This document shows positions 1-6,208 of a stretch of 12,343 nt of DNA, piece by piece. The stretch is from contig CAMPGR010000116.1 of NCBI GenBank assembly GCA_946885605.1, positions 1-12,343 on the forward strand, written 5' to 3'. The first letter of the stretch is position 1, and every line of letters begins with the position of its first letter. Under the pieces are notes generated by a model. That model did not search any database and was not told the origin of the DNA. It saw only the letters and a program-made list of their open reading frames with translations. The stretch comes from an uncultured Pseudomonadota bacterium. GTDB taxonomy: Bacteria > Pseudomonadota > Gammaproteobacteria > Burkholderiales > SG8-41. The position numbers and the translations under genes were made by a program.

Positions 1-59
1 CGATCCGCGAGGGCGGGCGCACCGTGGGCGCCGGCGTGGTGGCGAAGATCATCGAATGA
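1..59 (+). CDS. tuf: Elongation factor Tu, 3' end only (partial)
   Basis: The last 18 codons before the TGA at 57-59 read IREGGRTVGAGVVAKIIE, which is the conserved C-terminus of bacterial EF-Tu (end of beta-barrel domain 3). EF-Tu is the cytoplasmic GTPase that brings aminoacyl-tRNA to the ribosomal A site. The rest of the gene lies outside the window. Finding tuf directly before rpsJ is the usual str-S10 arrangement in proteobacteria. No promoter is evident between it and rpsJ, so I infer that the S10 genes are read at least partly from upstream of tuf. The stop codon itself forms the first unit of the 7-base repeat series that follows. Confidence 0.95.
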   Translation, partial: IREGGRTVGAGVVAKIIE

Positions 60-134
60 CGGTGAACGGTGAGCGGTGAGCGCAATACAGCAAAACGCTG
101 CCACTGCTTGCCGCTTACGGCTTACCGTTTACTG
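60..134 (+). repeat. Long inverted-repeat hairpin of degenerate heptamers in the tuf-rpsJ spacer
   Basis: The left arm (62-82) is built of TGAACGG/TGAGCGG-type 7-base units, and the tuf stop TGA is in register with them. The right arm (112-132) is the same series inverted, as CGCTTAC, GGCTTAC and CGTTTAC. The arms pair over 21 positions with one G-G mismatch (75/119) and three G-U wobbles (64/130, 71/123, 78/116). Outside these, 61/133 is another G-U and 60/134 is C-G. Inside, GCAA (82-85) can pair with TTGC (108-111) if base 112 bulges, and CAGC (88-91) pairs with GCTG (97-100) around an AAAAC loop. No U-tract follows, so it is not a classical terminator. The stem ends at the rpsJ ribosome binding site (GAGGGA, 134-139). 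It could be a dispersed intergenic repeat, an mRNA processing or stability element, or a translational control hairpin. Confidence 0.8.
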
Positions 135-142
135 AGGGAAAT

Positions 143-457
143 ATGGCTGTCAAGAGTCAAAAAATACGCATTCGCCTGAAGGCGTTCGACTACCGGCTGA
201 TCGATCAGTCGGCGCTGGAGATCGTCGATACGGCAAAGCGCACCGGCGCGGTGGTAAAGGGCCCTGTCCCGCTGCCGACGCGCAAGGAGCGGTTCGACGT
301 GCTGCGTTCCCCGCACGTCAACAAGACGTCGCGCGACCAGCTCGAAATTCGCACGCACCTCCGGCTGATGGACATTATCGACCCCACCGACAAGACGGTG
401 GATGCGCTGATGAAGCTCGATCTGCCGGCCGGGGTGGACGTGGAGATCAAATTGTAG
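143..457 (+). CDS. rpsJ: 30S ribosomal protein S10
   Basis: S10 is a small-subunit head protein that also acts as NusE with NusB in transcription antitermination. The protein has 104 residues, against about 103 for the family. It matches throughout: [18 protein letters not shown] near the N-terminus, then [15 protein letters not shown] and the [19 protein letters not shown] block that forms the long loop reaching into the 30S head. It ends [11 protein letters not shown], typical of betaproteobacteria. The ATG at 143 is preceded by GAGGGA (134-139). This is the first gene of the S10 cluster. It is unusual in being bracketed by two strong hairpins, 60-134 upstream and 457-502 downstream, so its translation and mRNA ends may be set apart from those of the later genes. 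Confidence 0.98.
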   Translation: MAVKSQKIRIRLKAFDYRLIDQSALEIVDTAKRTGAVVKGPVPLPTRKERFDVLRSPHVNKTSRDQLEIRTHLRLMDIIDPTDKTVDALMKLDLPAGVDVEIKL

Positions 458-502
458 GATTCGACGATTCGGGATCTTTTTCGATCCTGAATCGTTGAAT
501 CC
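457..502 (+). repeat. 20-bp hairpin immediately after rpsJ
   Basis: The left arm 457-476 begins at the last base of the rpsJ stop TAG, and the right arm is 483-502. In RNA all 20 positions pair: 18 Watson-Crick plus two G-U pairs (463/496 and 471/488). The loop is TTTTTC (477-482). The arms contain repeated GATTCG units spaced 7-8 bases apart. A second small inverted repeat, AGGT-TTTT-ACCT (503-514), abuts the stem, so a T5 run starts 4 bases after it. This could be an inefficient terminator or attenuator between rpsJ and rplC, an mRNA 3'-end stabiliser, or an intergenic repeat element. The T-run is offset from the stem and rplC must still be expressed, so I do not call it a terminator. Confidence 0.8.
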
Positions 503-559
503 AGGTTTTTACCTGCCGGCCAATTGCAGTCGGCACCTTTGAACAAAAGGGAAAGAAAC

Positions 560-1246
560 ATGAGTTTGGGACTGGTAGGCCGCAAAGTCGGCATGACCCG
601 TGTTTTCACCGACGATGGCGACACCATCCCGGTCACCGTGGTCGACGTGTCGAACAACCGGGTCACGCAAATCAAGGCCGTCGAAAACGACGGCTATTGC
701 GCGGTGCAGGTCACCTTCGGCAAACGCCGGCCGGGCCGCATCAACAAGGCGGCTGCCGGCCATTTCGCCAAGGCCGGAGTCGAAGGGGGCTACGTGCTGA
801 AGGAGTTCCGCGTCACCGCGGAACAGCTCCCCGATGTGAAAGTGGGCGGCGGCATCGGCGTCGATCTCTTCACCGTCGGTCAGAAAGTGGATGTTTCGGG
901 CGTTTCGCAGGGCAAGGGCTTTGCGGGCGTCATCAAACGCCACAATTTCGCGTCCAACCGCGCAAGCCACGGCAACTCCGTATCGCACAACAAGCCCGGC
1001 TCCATCGGGATGGCGCAAGATCCCGGGCGCGTGTTTCCGGGGAAGAAGATGCCCGGGCACCTCGGTGCGGCAAATCGCACCGTGCAGAATCTGGAGATCG
1101 TTCGCATCGATGCCGAACGGCAGCTGCTCCTCATACGCGGCGCCGTGCCCGGCTCGAAGGGCGGCGACGTGGCGATCCATCCGGCAGTGAAGGCGGGCAA
1201 GCGTGCGGCGTCCGGCAAGGCGGCCAAGTCGCCTGCGGCGAAATAA
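560..1246 (+). CDS. rplC: 50S ribosomal protein L3
   Basis: L3 is an early-assembly large-subunit protein whose central extension reaches near the peptidyl transferase centre. The protein has 228 residues from [16 protein letters not shown]. It carries the family motifs [28 protein letters not shown] and the [16 protein letters not shown] loop. The Gln in MAQDPG (residue 153) lies where the PrmB-methylated glutamine of E. coli L3 is expected; that assignment is by analogy. An in-frame start at 524 would add 12 unconserved residues, whereas the ATG at 560 follows AAGGGAAAG (547-555) and matches the family N-terminus. The last 20 residues (209-228) are a Lys/Ala-rich tail beyond the usual end. 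The gap from rpsJ is about 100 bases and contains a strong hairpin. Confidence 0.98.
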   Translation: MSLGLVGRKVGMTRVFTDDGDTIPVTVVDVSNNRVTQIKAVENDGYCAVQVTFGKRRPGRINKAAAGHFAKAGVEGGYVLKEFRVTAEQLPDVKVGGGIGVDLFTVGQKVDVSGVSQGKGFAGVIKRHNFASNRASHGNSVSHNKPGSIGMAQDPGRVFPGKKMPGHLGAANRTVQNLEIVRIDAERQLLLIRGAVPGSKGGDVAIHPAVKAGKRAASGKAAKSPAAK

Positions 1247-1260
1247 GGGGGCTCGGCGAA

Positions 1261-1884
1261 ATGGAACTCAAACTGATCAACGAGCAGGGACAGCCGGCCC
1301 TATCGATCACGGCTTCGGACGCGGCGTTCGGCCGCGAGTACAACGAAGCGCTGGTCCATCAGGTGATGACCGCCTATCTCGCCAATGCGCGGTTGGGGAC
1401 GCGTGCGCAGAAGGATCGCGGCGAGGTCAAGCACTCGACCAAGAAGCCGTGGCGTCAGAAGGGTACCGGCCGCGCACGCGCCGGAATGACCTCCAGCCCT
1501 TTGTGGCGCGGTGGCGGTCGCATCTTTCCGAATTCGCCGGACGAGAATTTCAGCCAGAAGCTGAACCGCAAGATGTTCCGGGCGGGCTTGAGCGCCATCC
1601 TCTCACAGATCGCGCGCGAAGGGCGCATGGCGGTGGTGGACGGGCTCACGGTGGACGCCCCGAAGACGAAGCTGCTCGCGCAAAAGTTGAAGGCGATGGG
1701 TCTTGAGGACGACGTCTTGATCATCACCGATGCGCTGGACGACAACCTGCGCCTCTCGTCCCGCAATCTAACGGGCGTGAGCGTGGTCGAAGTGAGGAAC
1801 GCCGATCCGGTAACCCTCATGCGCCATGCCCGGGTGGTTCTCACCCGCAACGCGGTGGCCAAGCTCGAGGAGATGTACACATGA
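1261..1884 (+). CDS. rplD: 50S ribosomal protein L4
   Basis: L4 is a large-subunit assembly protein with a loop lining the exit tunnel. In E. coli it also represses its own S10 operon through the mRNA leader and binds RNase E. The 207 residues start [17 protein letters not shown]. They include the tunnel loop [16 protein letters not shown] with SSPLWRGGG after it (macrolide-resistance region), then the globular domain ending [15 protein letters not shown]. The ATG at 1261 lies 14 bases after the rplC stop, with AAGGGGGC as ribosome binding site. The same frame is open far upstream, inside rplC, but that part is not L4-like. The last codon overlaps the rplW start (ATGA). The E. coli-type L4 leader target is not recognisable here, so autogenous control by L4 is uncertain. 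Confidence 0.98.
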   Translation: MELKLINEQGQPALSITASDAAFGREYNEALVHQVMTAYLANARLGTRAQKDRGEVKHSTKKPWRQKGTGRARAGMTSSPLWRGGGRIFPNSPDENFSQKLNRKMFRAGLSAILSQIAREGRMAVVDGLTVDAPKTKLLAQKLKAMGLEDDVLIITDALDDNLRLSSRNLTGVSVVEVRNADPVTLMRHARVVLTRNAVAKLEEMYT

Positions 1885-2207
1885 GCGTGAACCCGACCCC
1901 AAACGTACAACGCGAGGCACGTCTGATGCAGGTGCTGCTTGCTCCGGTTGTGTCGGAAAAGAGCACCTTCGTCGCCGACAAGCGCGATCAGGTCGTGTTT
2001 CGCGTCGCGAAAGACGCCACGAAGCCCGAGATCAAGGCGGCTGTCGAGCTGATGTTCAAGGTGGAAGTCGAGTCGGTCAAAGTGAGCAACGTGAAGGGCA
2101 AGGAGAAGCGCTTCGGGCGCTTCATGGGACGCCGCAACCACTGGAAGAAGGCGTACGTGTGTCTCAAGCCCGGTCAGGAAATCAACTTCGCTGAAGGGGA
2201 GAAGTAA
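1881..2207 (+). CDS. rplW: 50S ribosomal protein L23
   Basis: L23 sits at the tunnel exit and is the docking site for trigger factor and SRP. The protein has 108 residues. The core [20 protein letters not shown] and the [20 protein letters not shown] block (the tip region plus the beta-strand end) are typical, as is the ending GQEINF. The chosen ATG at 1881 overlaps the rplD stop by 4 bases and is preceded by GAGGAG (1867-1872) at a good distance. An internal ATG at 1926 (MQVLLAPVV) also has a weak GAGG upstream. Betaproteobacterial L23 usually has about 15 residues before that Met, so the longer form is preferred. The stop overlaps the rplB start (TAATG). Confidence 0.97.
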   Translation: MSVNPTPNVQREARLMQVLLAPVVSEKSTFVADKRDQVVFRVAKDATKPEIKAAVELMFKVEVESVKVSNVKGKEKRFGRFMGRRNHWKKAYVCLKPGQEINFAEGEK

Positions 2208-3040
2208 TGCTGGTCAAAGTCAAACCCACCTCTCCCGGGCGCAGGCAACTCGTCAAGGTCGTCACGCCGGGGCTGCACAAGGGCAAGCCGCACGCGAATC
2301 TTGTCGAGCGCAAGACCAAGAAAGCGGGCCGCAACGTCTACGGCCGTCTCACGATGCGCCACAAGGGCGGCGGGCATAAGCAGCACTACCGCTTGATCGA
2401 CTTCAAGCGCAATAAGGACGGCATTCCGGCTCGCGTGGAACGGATCGAATACGACCCGAACCGCAGCGCGCATCTCGCGCTCCTCTGCTATGCGGACGGT
2501 GAGCGGCGCTACATCATCGCTGCGAAAGGCGTGACCGCCGGCGCCCAGCTCAACTCCGGGCCGGAAGCGCCGATCAAGGCCGGCAACGCGCTCCCGCTCA
2601 AGAACATCCCGGTCGGCACCACCGTGCACTGCGTCGAGATGCTGCCGGGCAAGGGCGCGCAGCTCGCCCGCGCGGCTGGCACTTCGGTGCAGTTGCTCGC
2701 GCGCGAAGGCGACTACGCGCAGTTGAGGCTCCGCTCGGGTGAAATCCGCAAGGTGCACATCAACTGCCGCGCGACGATCGGTGAAGTCGGGAATGAAGAG
2801 CATTCCCTCGAGTCCATCGGCAAGGCGGGCCGCGTGCGCTGGCGCGGGATACGACCGACGGTGCGCGGGGTCGCGATGAACCCGATCGACCATCCGCACG
2901 GCGGCGGCGAAGGCAAGACGGCGGCCGCGCAGGATCCCGTGAGCCCGTGGGGCGTACTGAGCAAAGGCTACAAGACGCGCAAGAACAAGCGTACCAACGG
3001 CATGATCGTCCGCCGGCGTAATGCCAAGACCACCGGTTAA
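2207..3040 (+). CDS. rplB: 50S ribosomal protein L2
   Basis: L2 is a large, highly conserved 23S rRNA-binding protein needed for subunit association and peptidyl transferase assembly. The protein has 277 residues. The N-terminal region [14 protein letters not shown] is followed by [18 protein letters not shown], the OB-fold/SH3 RNA-binding core, and the C-terminal motif [14 protein letters not shown], where His229 falls at the same number as the functionally important histidine of E. coli L2. The end, [14 protein letters not shown], is typical. The start is one residue shorter than the usual MALVKVKP: the Ala2 codon is absent and the ATG is fused to the rplW stop as TAATG, a coupling junction. 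The ribosome binding site GGGGAG (2196-2201) lies inside rplW. Confidence 0.98.
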   Translation: MLVKVKPTSPGRRQLVKVVTPGLHKGKPHANLVERKTKKAGRNVYGRLTMRHKGGGHKQHYRLIDFKRNKDGIPARVERIEYDPNRSAHLALLCYADGERRYIIAAKGVTAGAQLNSGPEAPIKAGNALPLKNIPVGTTVHCVEMLPGKGAQLARAAGTSVQLLAREGDYAQLRLRSGEIRKVHINCRATIGEVGNEEHSLESIGKAGRVRWRGIRPTVRGVAMNPIDHPHGGGEGKTAAAQDPVSPWGVLSKGYKTRKNKRTNGMIVRRRNAKTTG

Positions 3041-3050
3041 GAGGTAGCAC

Positions 3051-3365
3051 ATGGCACGTTCGATCAAGAAAGGTCCGTTTGTCGATCTCCACCTCATGAA
3101 GAAGGTGGAGGCGGCACGCGCCACCAACGACAGGCGGCCGATCAAGACCTGGTCGCGCCGTTCGATGATCTTGCCCGATTTCGTCGGGCTCACCATCGCC
3201 GTGCATAACGGCAAGCAGCACGTCCCGGTATACATCACCGAGAACATGGTGGGCCACAAGCTGGGCGAGTTCTCGCATACCCGCGTGTTCAAGGGACACT
3301 CCAAGGCGGGATCCGCGGCTGCCGCCGACAAGAAGGCGAGCCCCACGCCCGCGGCCAAGGCATGA
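3051..3365 (+). CDS. rpsS: 30S ribosomal protein S19
   Basis: S19 is a 30S head protein that pairs with S13 and contacts the A-site region and bridge B1a. The protein has 104 residues, against about 92 in most proteobacteria. The core is standard: [57 protein letters not shown] and [11 protein letters not shown]. From about residue 84 it continues into a 21-residue Ala/Lys/Pro tail, roughly 12 longer than usual, which is probably disordered on the ribosome surface. The start at 3051 is 10 bases after the rplB stop, with GAGGTAGC in front. It lies between rplB and rplV as in all S10 clusters. Confidence 0.97.
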   Translation: MARSIKKGPFVDLHLMKKVEAARATNDRRPIKTWSRRSMILPDFVGLTIAVHNGKQHVPVYITENMVGHKLGEFSHTRVFKGHSKAGSAAAADKKASPTPAAKA

Positions 3366-3375
3366 GGAACGGAAC

Positions 3376-3714
3376 ATGAATACCACCGCAACACTGCGAG
3401 GCGTTCGCCTCTCGGTCCAGAAGGGCCGCCTGGTGGCCGACTTGATCCGCGGCAAGTCGGTCGAGAATGCGCTCAATATCCTGCAGTTCAACCCGAAGAA
3501 GGGCGCCGCGATCATCCGCAAGGTGCTCGAGTCGGCGATCGCGAATGCCGAGCACAACGACGGCGCGGACGTCGACGAGCTCAAGGTGACGCGCATTTAT
3601 GTCGAGAAGGGCCCGGTGCTCAAGCGCTTCGCGGCGCGCGCCAAGGGCCGCGGCGTACGGATACTCAAGCCGAGCTGCCACATCTATGTGACGGTCGGCG
3701 ACGAAAGGAAATAG
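3376..3714 (+). CDS. rplV: 50S ribosomal protein L22
   Basis: L22 binds all domains of 23S rRNA, and its long beta-hairpin lines the peptide exit tunnel next to L4. The protein has 112 residues (family about 110). It begins [20 protein letters not shown], continues with the helical core [18 protein letters not shown], and carries the hairpin [18 protein letters not shown], the site of macrolide-resistance changes in other bacteria. Nothing in that loop looks aberrant. It ends [12 protein letters not shown]. The start follows GAGGAACGGA, which overlaps the rpsS stop. Its own 3' end contains the AGGA (3705-3708) that serves rpsC, and only 2 bases separate the two genes, so coupling is likely. 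Confidence 0.98.
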   Translation: MNTTATLRGVRLSVQKGRLVADLIRGKSVENALNILQFNPKKGAAIIRKVLESAIANAEHNDGADVDELKVTRIYVEKGPVLKRFAARAKGRGVRILKPSCHIYVTVGDERK

Positions 3715-3716
3715 TC

Positions 3717-4475
3717 ATGGGCCAGAAGATACATCCGATCGGATTTCGGCTTTCGCTCAATCGCAACTGGGCATCGCGCTGGTACGCGAACAGCAAGGGC
3801 TTCGCGCCGATGCTGCTCGAGGACATCCGGGTGCGCGACCATCTGAAGCAGAAGCTTGCTCACGCCGCGGTGTCGCGGGTCGTGATCGAGCGCCCGGCGA
3901 AGAACGCGCGCATCACCGTTTACAGCGCGCGTCCCGGCGTGGTGATCGGCAAGAAGGGCGAGGACATCGAGTCGCTCAAGGGCGAATTGCAGAGGATGCT
4001 GCGCGTGCCGGTGCACGTCAACATCGAGGAAGTGCGCAAGCCCGAGCTCGACGCGCAGCTGATCGCGGACTCGATCGCCCAGCAGCTGCAGAAGCGCATC
4101 ATGTTCCGGCGCGCGATGAAGCGCGCGATCACCAACGCGATGCGGCTCGGCGCCCAGGGCATCAAGATCATGAGCGCGGGGCGCCTGAACGGGATCGAGA
4201 TCGCGCGCACGGAGTGGTACCGCGAAGGGCGGGTGCCGCTCCATACCCTGCGCGCCGACATCGACTACGGCTTCGCGGAAGCGAAGACGACCTACGGGGT
4301 GATCGGCATCAAGGTGTGGGTCTTCAAGGGCGAAGTGATGGGCAAGAACGAGCAGCCGACGGCGGCGACGCTGGGCGCTGCGCCGGCAGGCGAGGCGGAG
4401 AAGCCGCCCGCCAGGAAGCCGAGAAGGACGCCGGCCAAGACAGGAGCAAAACGTGCTACAGCCAGCCAGACGTAA
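3717..4475 (+). CDS. rpsC: 30S ribosomal protein S3
   Basis: S3 is a 30S head protein at the mRNA entry channel, with helicase-like activity together with S4 and S5. The protein has 252 residues (E. coli 233). [18 protein letters not shown] is the N-terminus. The KH type-2 domain carries the GxxG loop in [15 protein letters not shown] (about residues 76-90). The C-terminal S3 domain includes [18 protein letters not shown] and the ending [20 protein letters not shown]. From residue 210 a 43-residue Pro/Ala/Lys/Arg-rich tail follows, longer than the short tail of E. coli. The final 23 bases of this tail overlap rplP in another frame, and the rplP ribosome binding site lies inside the tail coding sequence. 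Confidence 0.97.
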   Translation: MGQKIHPIGFRLSLNRNWASRWYANSKGFAPMLLEDIRVRDHLKQKLAHAAVSRVVIERPAKNARITVYSARPGVVIGKKGEDIESLKGELQRMLRVPVHVNIEEVRKPELDAQLIADSIAQQLQKRIMFRRAMKRAITNAMRLGAQGIKIMSAGRLNGIEIARTEWYREGRVPLHTLRADIDYGFAEAKTTYGVIGIKVWVFKGEVMGKNEQPTAATLGAAPAGEAEKPPARKPRRTPAKTGAKRATASQT

Positions 4476-4869
4476 ATACCGCAAGGAACAGAAGGGCCGC
4501 AACAAAGGCGTTGCCACACGCGGCAACACGGTGAGCTTCGGCGAGTATGGCCTCAAGGCTATCGGCCGCGGGCGGCTCACCGCGCGGCAGATCGAAGCGG
4601 CGCGGCGCGCGATGACGCGCCACATCAAGCGCGGTGGGCGCATCTGGATCCGTATCTTCCCCGACAAGCCGGTGTCTCAGAAGCCCGCGGAAGTGAGGAT
4701 GGGCGGCGGGAAGGGCAACCCGGAGTACTGGGTCGCGGAGATCCAGCCGGGCAAGGTGCTCTACGAGATGGACGGCGTGGATGAGGCGTCCGCGAAGGAA
4801 GCGTTCCGGCTCGCCGCCTCCAAGCTGCCGATCCGCACGTCCTTCGTGGTGAGACAGGTCGGAGCGTAA
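4453..4869 (+). CDS. rplP: 50S ribosomal protein L16 (GTG start)
   Basis: L16 sits near the A-site tRNA elbow and the base of the central protuberance. It completes late 50S assembly and is the site of evernimicin/avilamycin resistance. The protein has 138 residues (family about 136-138). It reads [19 protein letters not shown], then [24 protein letters not shown], then [21 protein letters not shown], then [10 protein letters not shown]. The start is GTG at 4453: it gives the invariant MLQP N-terminus and has AGGAG (4442-4446) 6 bases upstream. It therefore begins 23 bases inside rpsC. Such an overlap suggests that rpsC translation opens or re-feeds the rplP start. Confidence 0.97.
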   Translation: MLQPARRKYRKEQKGRNKGVATRGNTVSFGEYGLKAIGRGRLTARQIEAARRAMTRHIKRGGRIWIRIFPDKPVSQKPAEVRMGGGKGNPEYWVAEIQPGKVLYEMDGVDEASAKEAFRLAASKLPIRTSFVVRQVGA

Positions 4870-4870
4870 C

Positions 4871-5059
4871 GTGAAGGCAAGCGAATTGCGGAACAAGTCG
4901 AACGACGAGCTGCAGCAGGAGCTTCAGTCGCTGCTGAAGGCCCAGTTTTCGCTGCGCATGCAGAAGGCGACGCAGCAGCTTTCCAATACGAGCCAGCTGA
5001 AGAAGGTGCGGCGCGACATCGCGCGCGTGCGCACAGTGCTGGTGCAGAAGGCTAAGTGA
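4871..5059 (+). CDS. rpmC: 50S ribosomal protein L29 (GTG start)
   Basis: L29 is a small two-helix protein at the tunnel exit next to L23, part of the docking platform for nascent-chain factors. The protein has 62 residues, as expected for the family. The sequence [20 protein letters not shown] begins the first helix, and the second carries the L29 signature [16 protein letters not shown]. The start is GTG at 4871, one base after the rplP stop, with GGAG (4860-4863) inside the end of rplP. The order rplP-rpmC-rpsQ is invariant in S10 clusters. Slightly richer in Gln than its neighbours, but otherwise unremarkable. Confidence 0.97.
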   Translation: MKASELRNKSNDELQQELQSLLKAQFSLRMQKATQQLSNTSQLKKVRRDIARVRTVLVQKAK

Positions 5060-5071
5060 GGCGAACCGAAT

Positions 5072-5341
5072 ATGAGTGAAACAAGCACACGCAACAGGCG
5101 CACGCTGGCCGGACGCGTCGTGAGCGACAAGATGCAGAAGACGGTGACCGTCCTCGTCGAGCGCCGCGTCAAGCATCCGCTCTACGGGAAGGTCATCACG
5201 CGCTCCAAGAAGTACCATGCGCACGACGAGAAGAACGAATACCACGAAGGCGACACGGTGGTGATCGAGGAGTGCCGGCCGCTCGCCGCCGCGAAGGCGT
5301 GGCGGGTGGTGAGGCTCCTCGAGAAGTCGCGCGGCGTATGA
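5072..5341 (+). CDS. rpsQ: 30S ribosomal protein S17
   Basis: S17 is a primary 16S rRNA-binding protein with an OB fold that helps nucleate the 30S body. The protein has 89 residues. It shows [20 protein letters not shown] followed by [41 protein letters not shown] (the S17 signature region) and [11 protein letters not shown]. The ATG at 5072 follows GTGAGGCGA, 12 bases past the rpmC stop. It is the last gene of the S10 cluster. Its stop codon lies within a short GC hairpin followed by five Ts, and a strong promoter begins about 14 bases further on. Confidence 0.97.
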   Translation: MSETSTRNRRTLAGRVVSDKMQKTVTVLVERRVKHPLYGKVITRSKKYHAHDEKNEYHEGDTVVIEECRPLAAAKAWRVVRLLEKSRGV

Positions 5342-5356
5342 CGCCCTTTTTCGTTT
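5333..5356 (+). terminator. Possible weak intrinsic terminator overlapping the rpsQ stop
   Basis: GGCGT (5333-5337) pairs with ACGCC (5341-5345) around a 3-base loop that contains part of the TGA stop. This is followed by C, TTTTT (5347-5351), CG and TTT (5354-5356). The stem is only 5 bp, so termination would be partial at best, and ribosomes finishing rpsQ would cover it. Its place exactly at the S10/spc boundary, just before a promoter, supports the reading. The T-rich stretch also supplies the -35 region of that promoter. Confidence 0.4.
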
Positions 5357-5383
5357 GCAATCTCGGGGCGTTGACCGTATAAT
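5355..5383 (+). promoter_or_regulatory. Sigma-70 promoter of the spc cluster
   Basis: The sequence has a perfect -10 hexamer TATAAT at 5378-5383 and TTGCAA at 5355-5360 as -35 (4 of 6 consensus positions), separated by exactly 17 bases. Transcription would start near 5390, giving an rplN leader of about 120 bases. It stands out as one of the few AT-rich spots in GC-rich sequence and occupies the same place as the known E. coli Pspc. A TTGACC at 5371-5376 is closer to consensus as a hexamer but lies 1 base from the -10, so it cannot be the -35. Confidence 0.85.
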
Positions 5384-5389
5384 TTCGCG

Positions 5390-5509
5390 CCTTCGCCGCA
5401 TGCAGGTCGTGAATGCGCGGCGATTTTCCGACCCGGACGGGCTCCAAAACTGGCCGACGCTCGAGACGCGGACCAAGTTGGAGAAGAAATCAGAACCTAG
5501 GAAGCAAAA
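5390..5509 (+). promoter_or_regulatory. Structured 5' leader of the spc transcript
   Basis: Two hairpins can be drawn in this untranslated stretch. The first has CGCCGC (5394-5399) with GCGGCG (5417-5422), extended inside by GCA (5402-5404) with TGC (5414-5416) across a 2-base bulge, and ATTTT follows it. The second has CTCCAA (5442-5447) with TTGGAG (5478-5483), and inside it TGG/CCA (5451-5453/5473-5475), CCG/CGG (5454-5456/5469-5471) and CG/CG (5458-5459/5467-5468). The rplN ribosome binding site AGGAAG (5499-5504) is left single-stranded. The region has no good open frame and no recognisable gene. A role in r-protein feedback or mRNA stability is inference. Confidence 0.5.
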
Positions 5510-5878
5510 ATGATTCAGATGCAGTCCATTCTGGACGTTGCGGACAACACCGGTGCGCGCTCGGTCATGTGCATCAAGGTGCTCGGGGGCTCCAAGCGGC
5601 GTTACGCCGGGATTGGGGACATTATCAAGGTGAGCGTCAAGGACGCAGCGCCGCGAGGCCGCGTCAAGAAGGGCGAGATCTACAACGCGGTGGTGGTGCG
5701 CACCGCCAAGGGCGTGCGCCGCAACGACGGCTCGCTCGTCAAGTTCGACGGAAATGCCGCAGTGCTGTTGACGCCCAAGCTCGAGCCGATCGGCACGCGC
5801 ATATTCGGTCCGGTCACGCGCGAGCTGCGCAGCGAGCAGTTCATGAAAATCGTCTCGCTCGCGCCGGAAGTGCTGTAA
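5510..5878 (+). CDS. rplN: 50S ribosomal protein L14
   Basis: L14 lies on the subunit interface (bridges B5 and B8), contacts L19, and is the target of the silencing factor RsfS. The protein has 122 residues, exactly family length. [20 protein letters not shown] is the canonical start, [20 protein letters not shown] the central signature, and [20 protein letters not shown] the conserved C-terminal part, ending SLAPEVL. The ATG at 5510 follows AGGAAG by 5 bases. It is the first gene after the spc promoter, at the end of a leader of about 120 bases that looks structured. Confidence 0.98.
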   Translation: MIQMQSILDVADNTGARSVMCIKVLGGSKRRYAGIGDIIKVSVKDAAPRGRVKKGEIYNAVVVRTAKGVRRNDGSLVKFDGNAAVLLTPKLEPIGTRIFGPVTRELRSEQFMKIVSLAPEVL

Positions 5879-5890
5879 AGGAACAAGGCC

Positions 5891-6208
5891 ATGCGCAAGA
5901 TCAGGAAGGGTGATGATGTCATGGTGCTCGCCGGCCGGGACAAGGGCAAGCGCGGCACGGTGTTGAAGATCGTCGATGCCGAGCATGTGCTGGTGGAGGG
6001 CGCGAACAGGGTGAAGAAGCACCAGCGCCCCAATCCGATGAAGGGCGTGACGGGCGGCATCATCGAGAAGGAGATGCCGCTCCACGTGTCGAACGTCGGG
6101 CTCTACAACCCGGCGACGAAGAAGGCGGGCCGCGTGGGCGTGAAGTCCCTCGAGGACGGGCGGCGCGTGCGCTATTTCAAATCGAACGGCGAAGTGGTTG
6201 ACGTATGA
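5891..6208 (+). CDS. rplX: 50S ribosomal protein L24
   Basis: L24 is an assembly-initiating protein that binds the 5' end of 23S rRNA and ends up near the tunnel exit. The protein has 105 residues (family about 104). The KOW motif is in [20 protein letters not shown] (about residues 6-25). It is followed by [20 protein letters not shown] and the [15 protein letters not shown] strand typical of L24. The ATG follows AAGGA, which overlaps the rplN stop, with a 12-base gap. The stop overlaps the rplE start as ATGA, an arrangement that couples L5 synthesis to L24. Confidence 0.98.
   Translation: MRKIRKGDDVMVLAGRDKGKRGTVLKIVDAEHVLVEGANRVKKHQRPNPMKGVTGGIIEKEMPLHVSNVGLYNPATKKAGRVGVKSLEDGRRVRYFKSNGEVVDV

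Noticed and set aside
477..510. Intrinsic terminator after rpsJ
   Set aside because: The T5 run begins 4 bases after the stem and is itself part of a small inverted repeat, and rplC downstream has no visible promoter, so full termination is unlikely. Kept as a hairpin only.
524..559. Earlier in-frame start for rplC
   Set aside because: It adds 12 unconserved residues, lacks a good ribosome binding site, and would place part of the spacer in the protein; the ATG at 560 fits the family.
697..1260. Long upstream extension of the rplD frame
   Set aside because: This part is a frame-shifted reading of rplC. L4 homology begins precisely at the ATG at 1261, which has its own ribosome binding site.
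5371..5383. TTGACC as -35 for the TATAAT at 5378
   Set aside because: Only one base separates the two hexamers; TTGCAA at 5355 gives the correct 17-base spacing.
4625..6085. 486-codon minus-strand open frame across rplP to rplX
   Set aside because: Shadow of the high-GC coding strand; it crosses the spc promoter region and has no recognisable domain or ribosome binding site.
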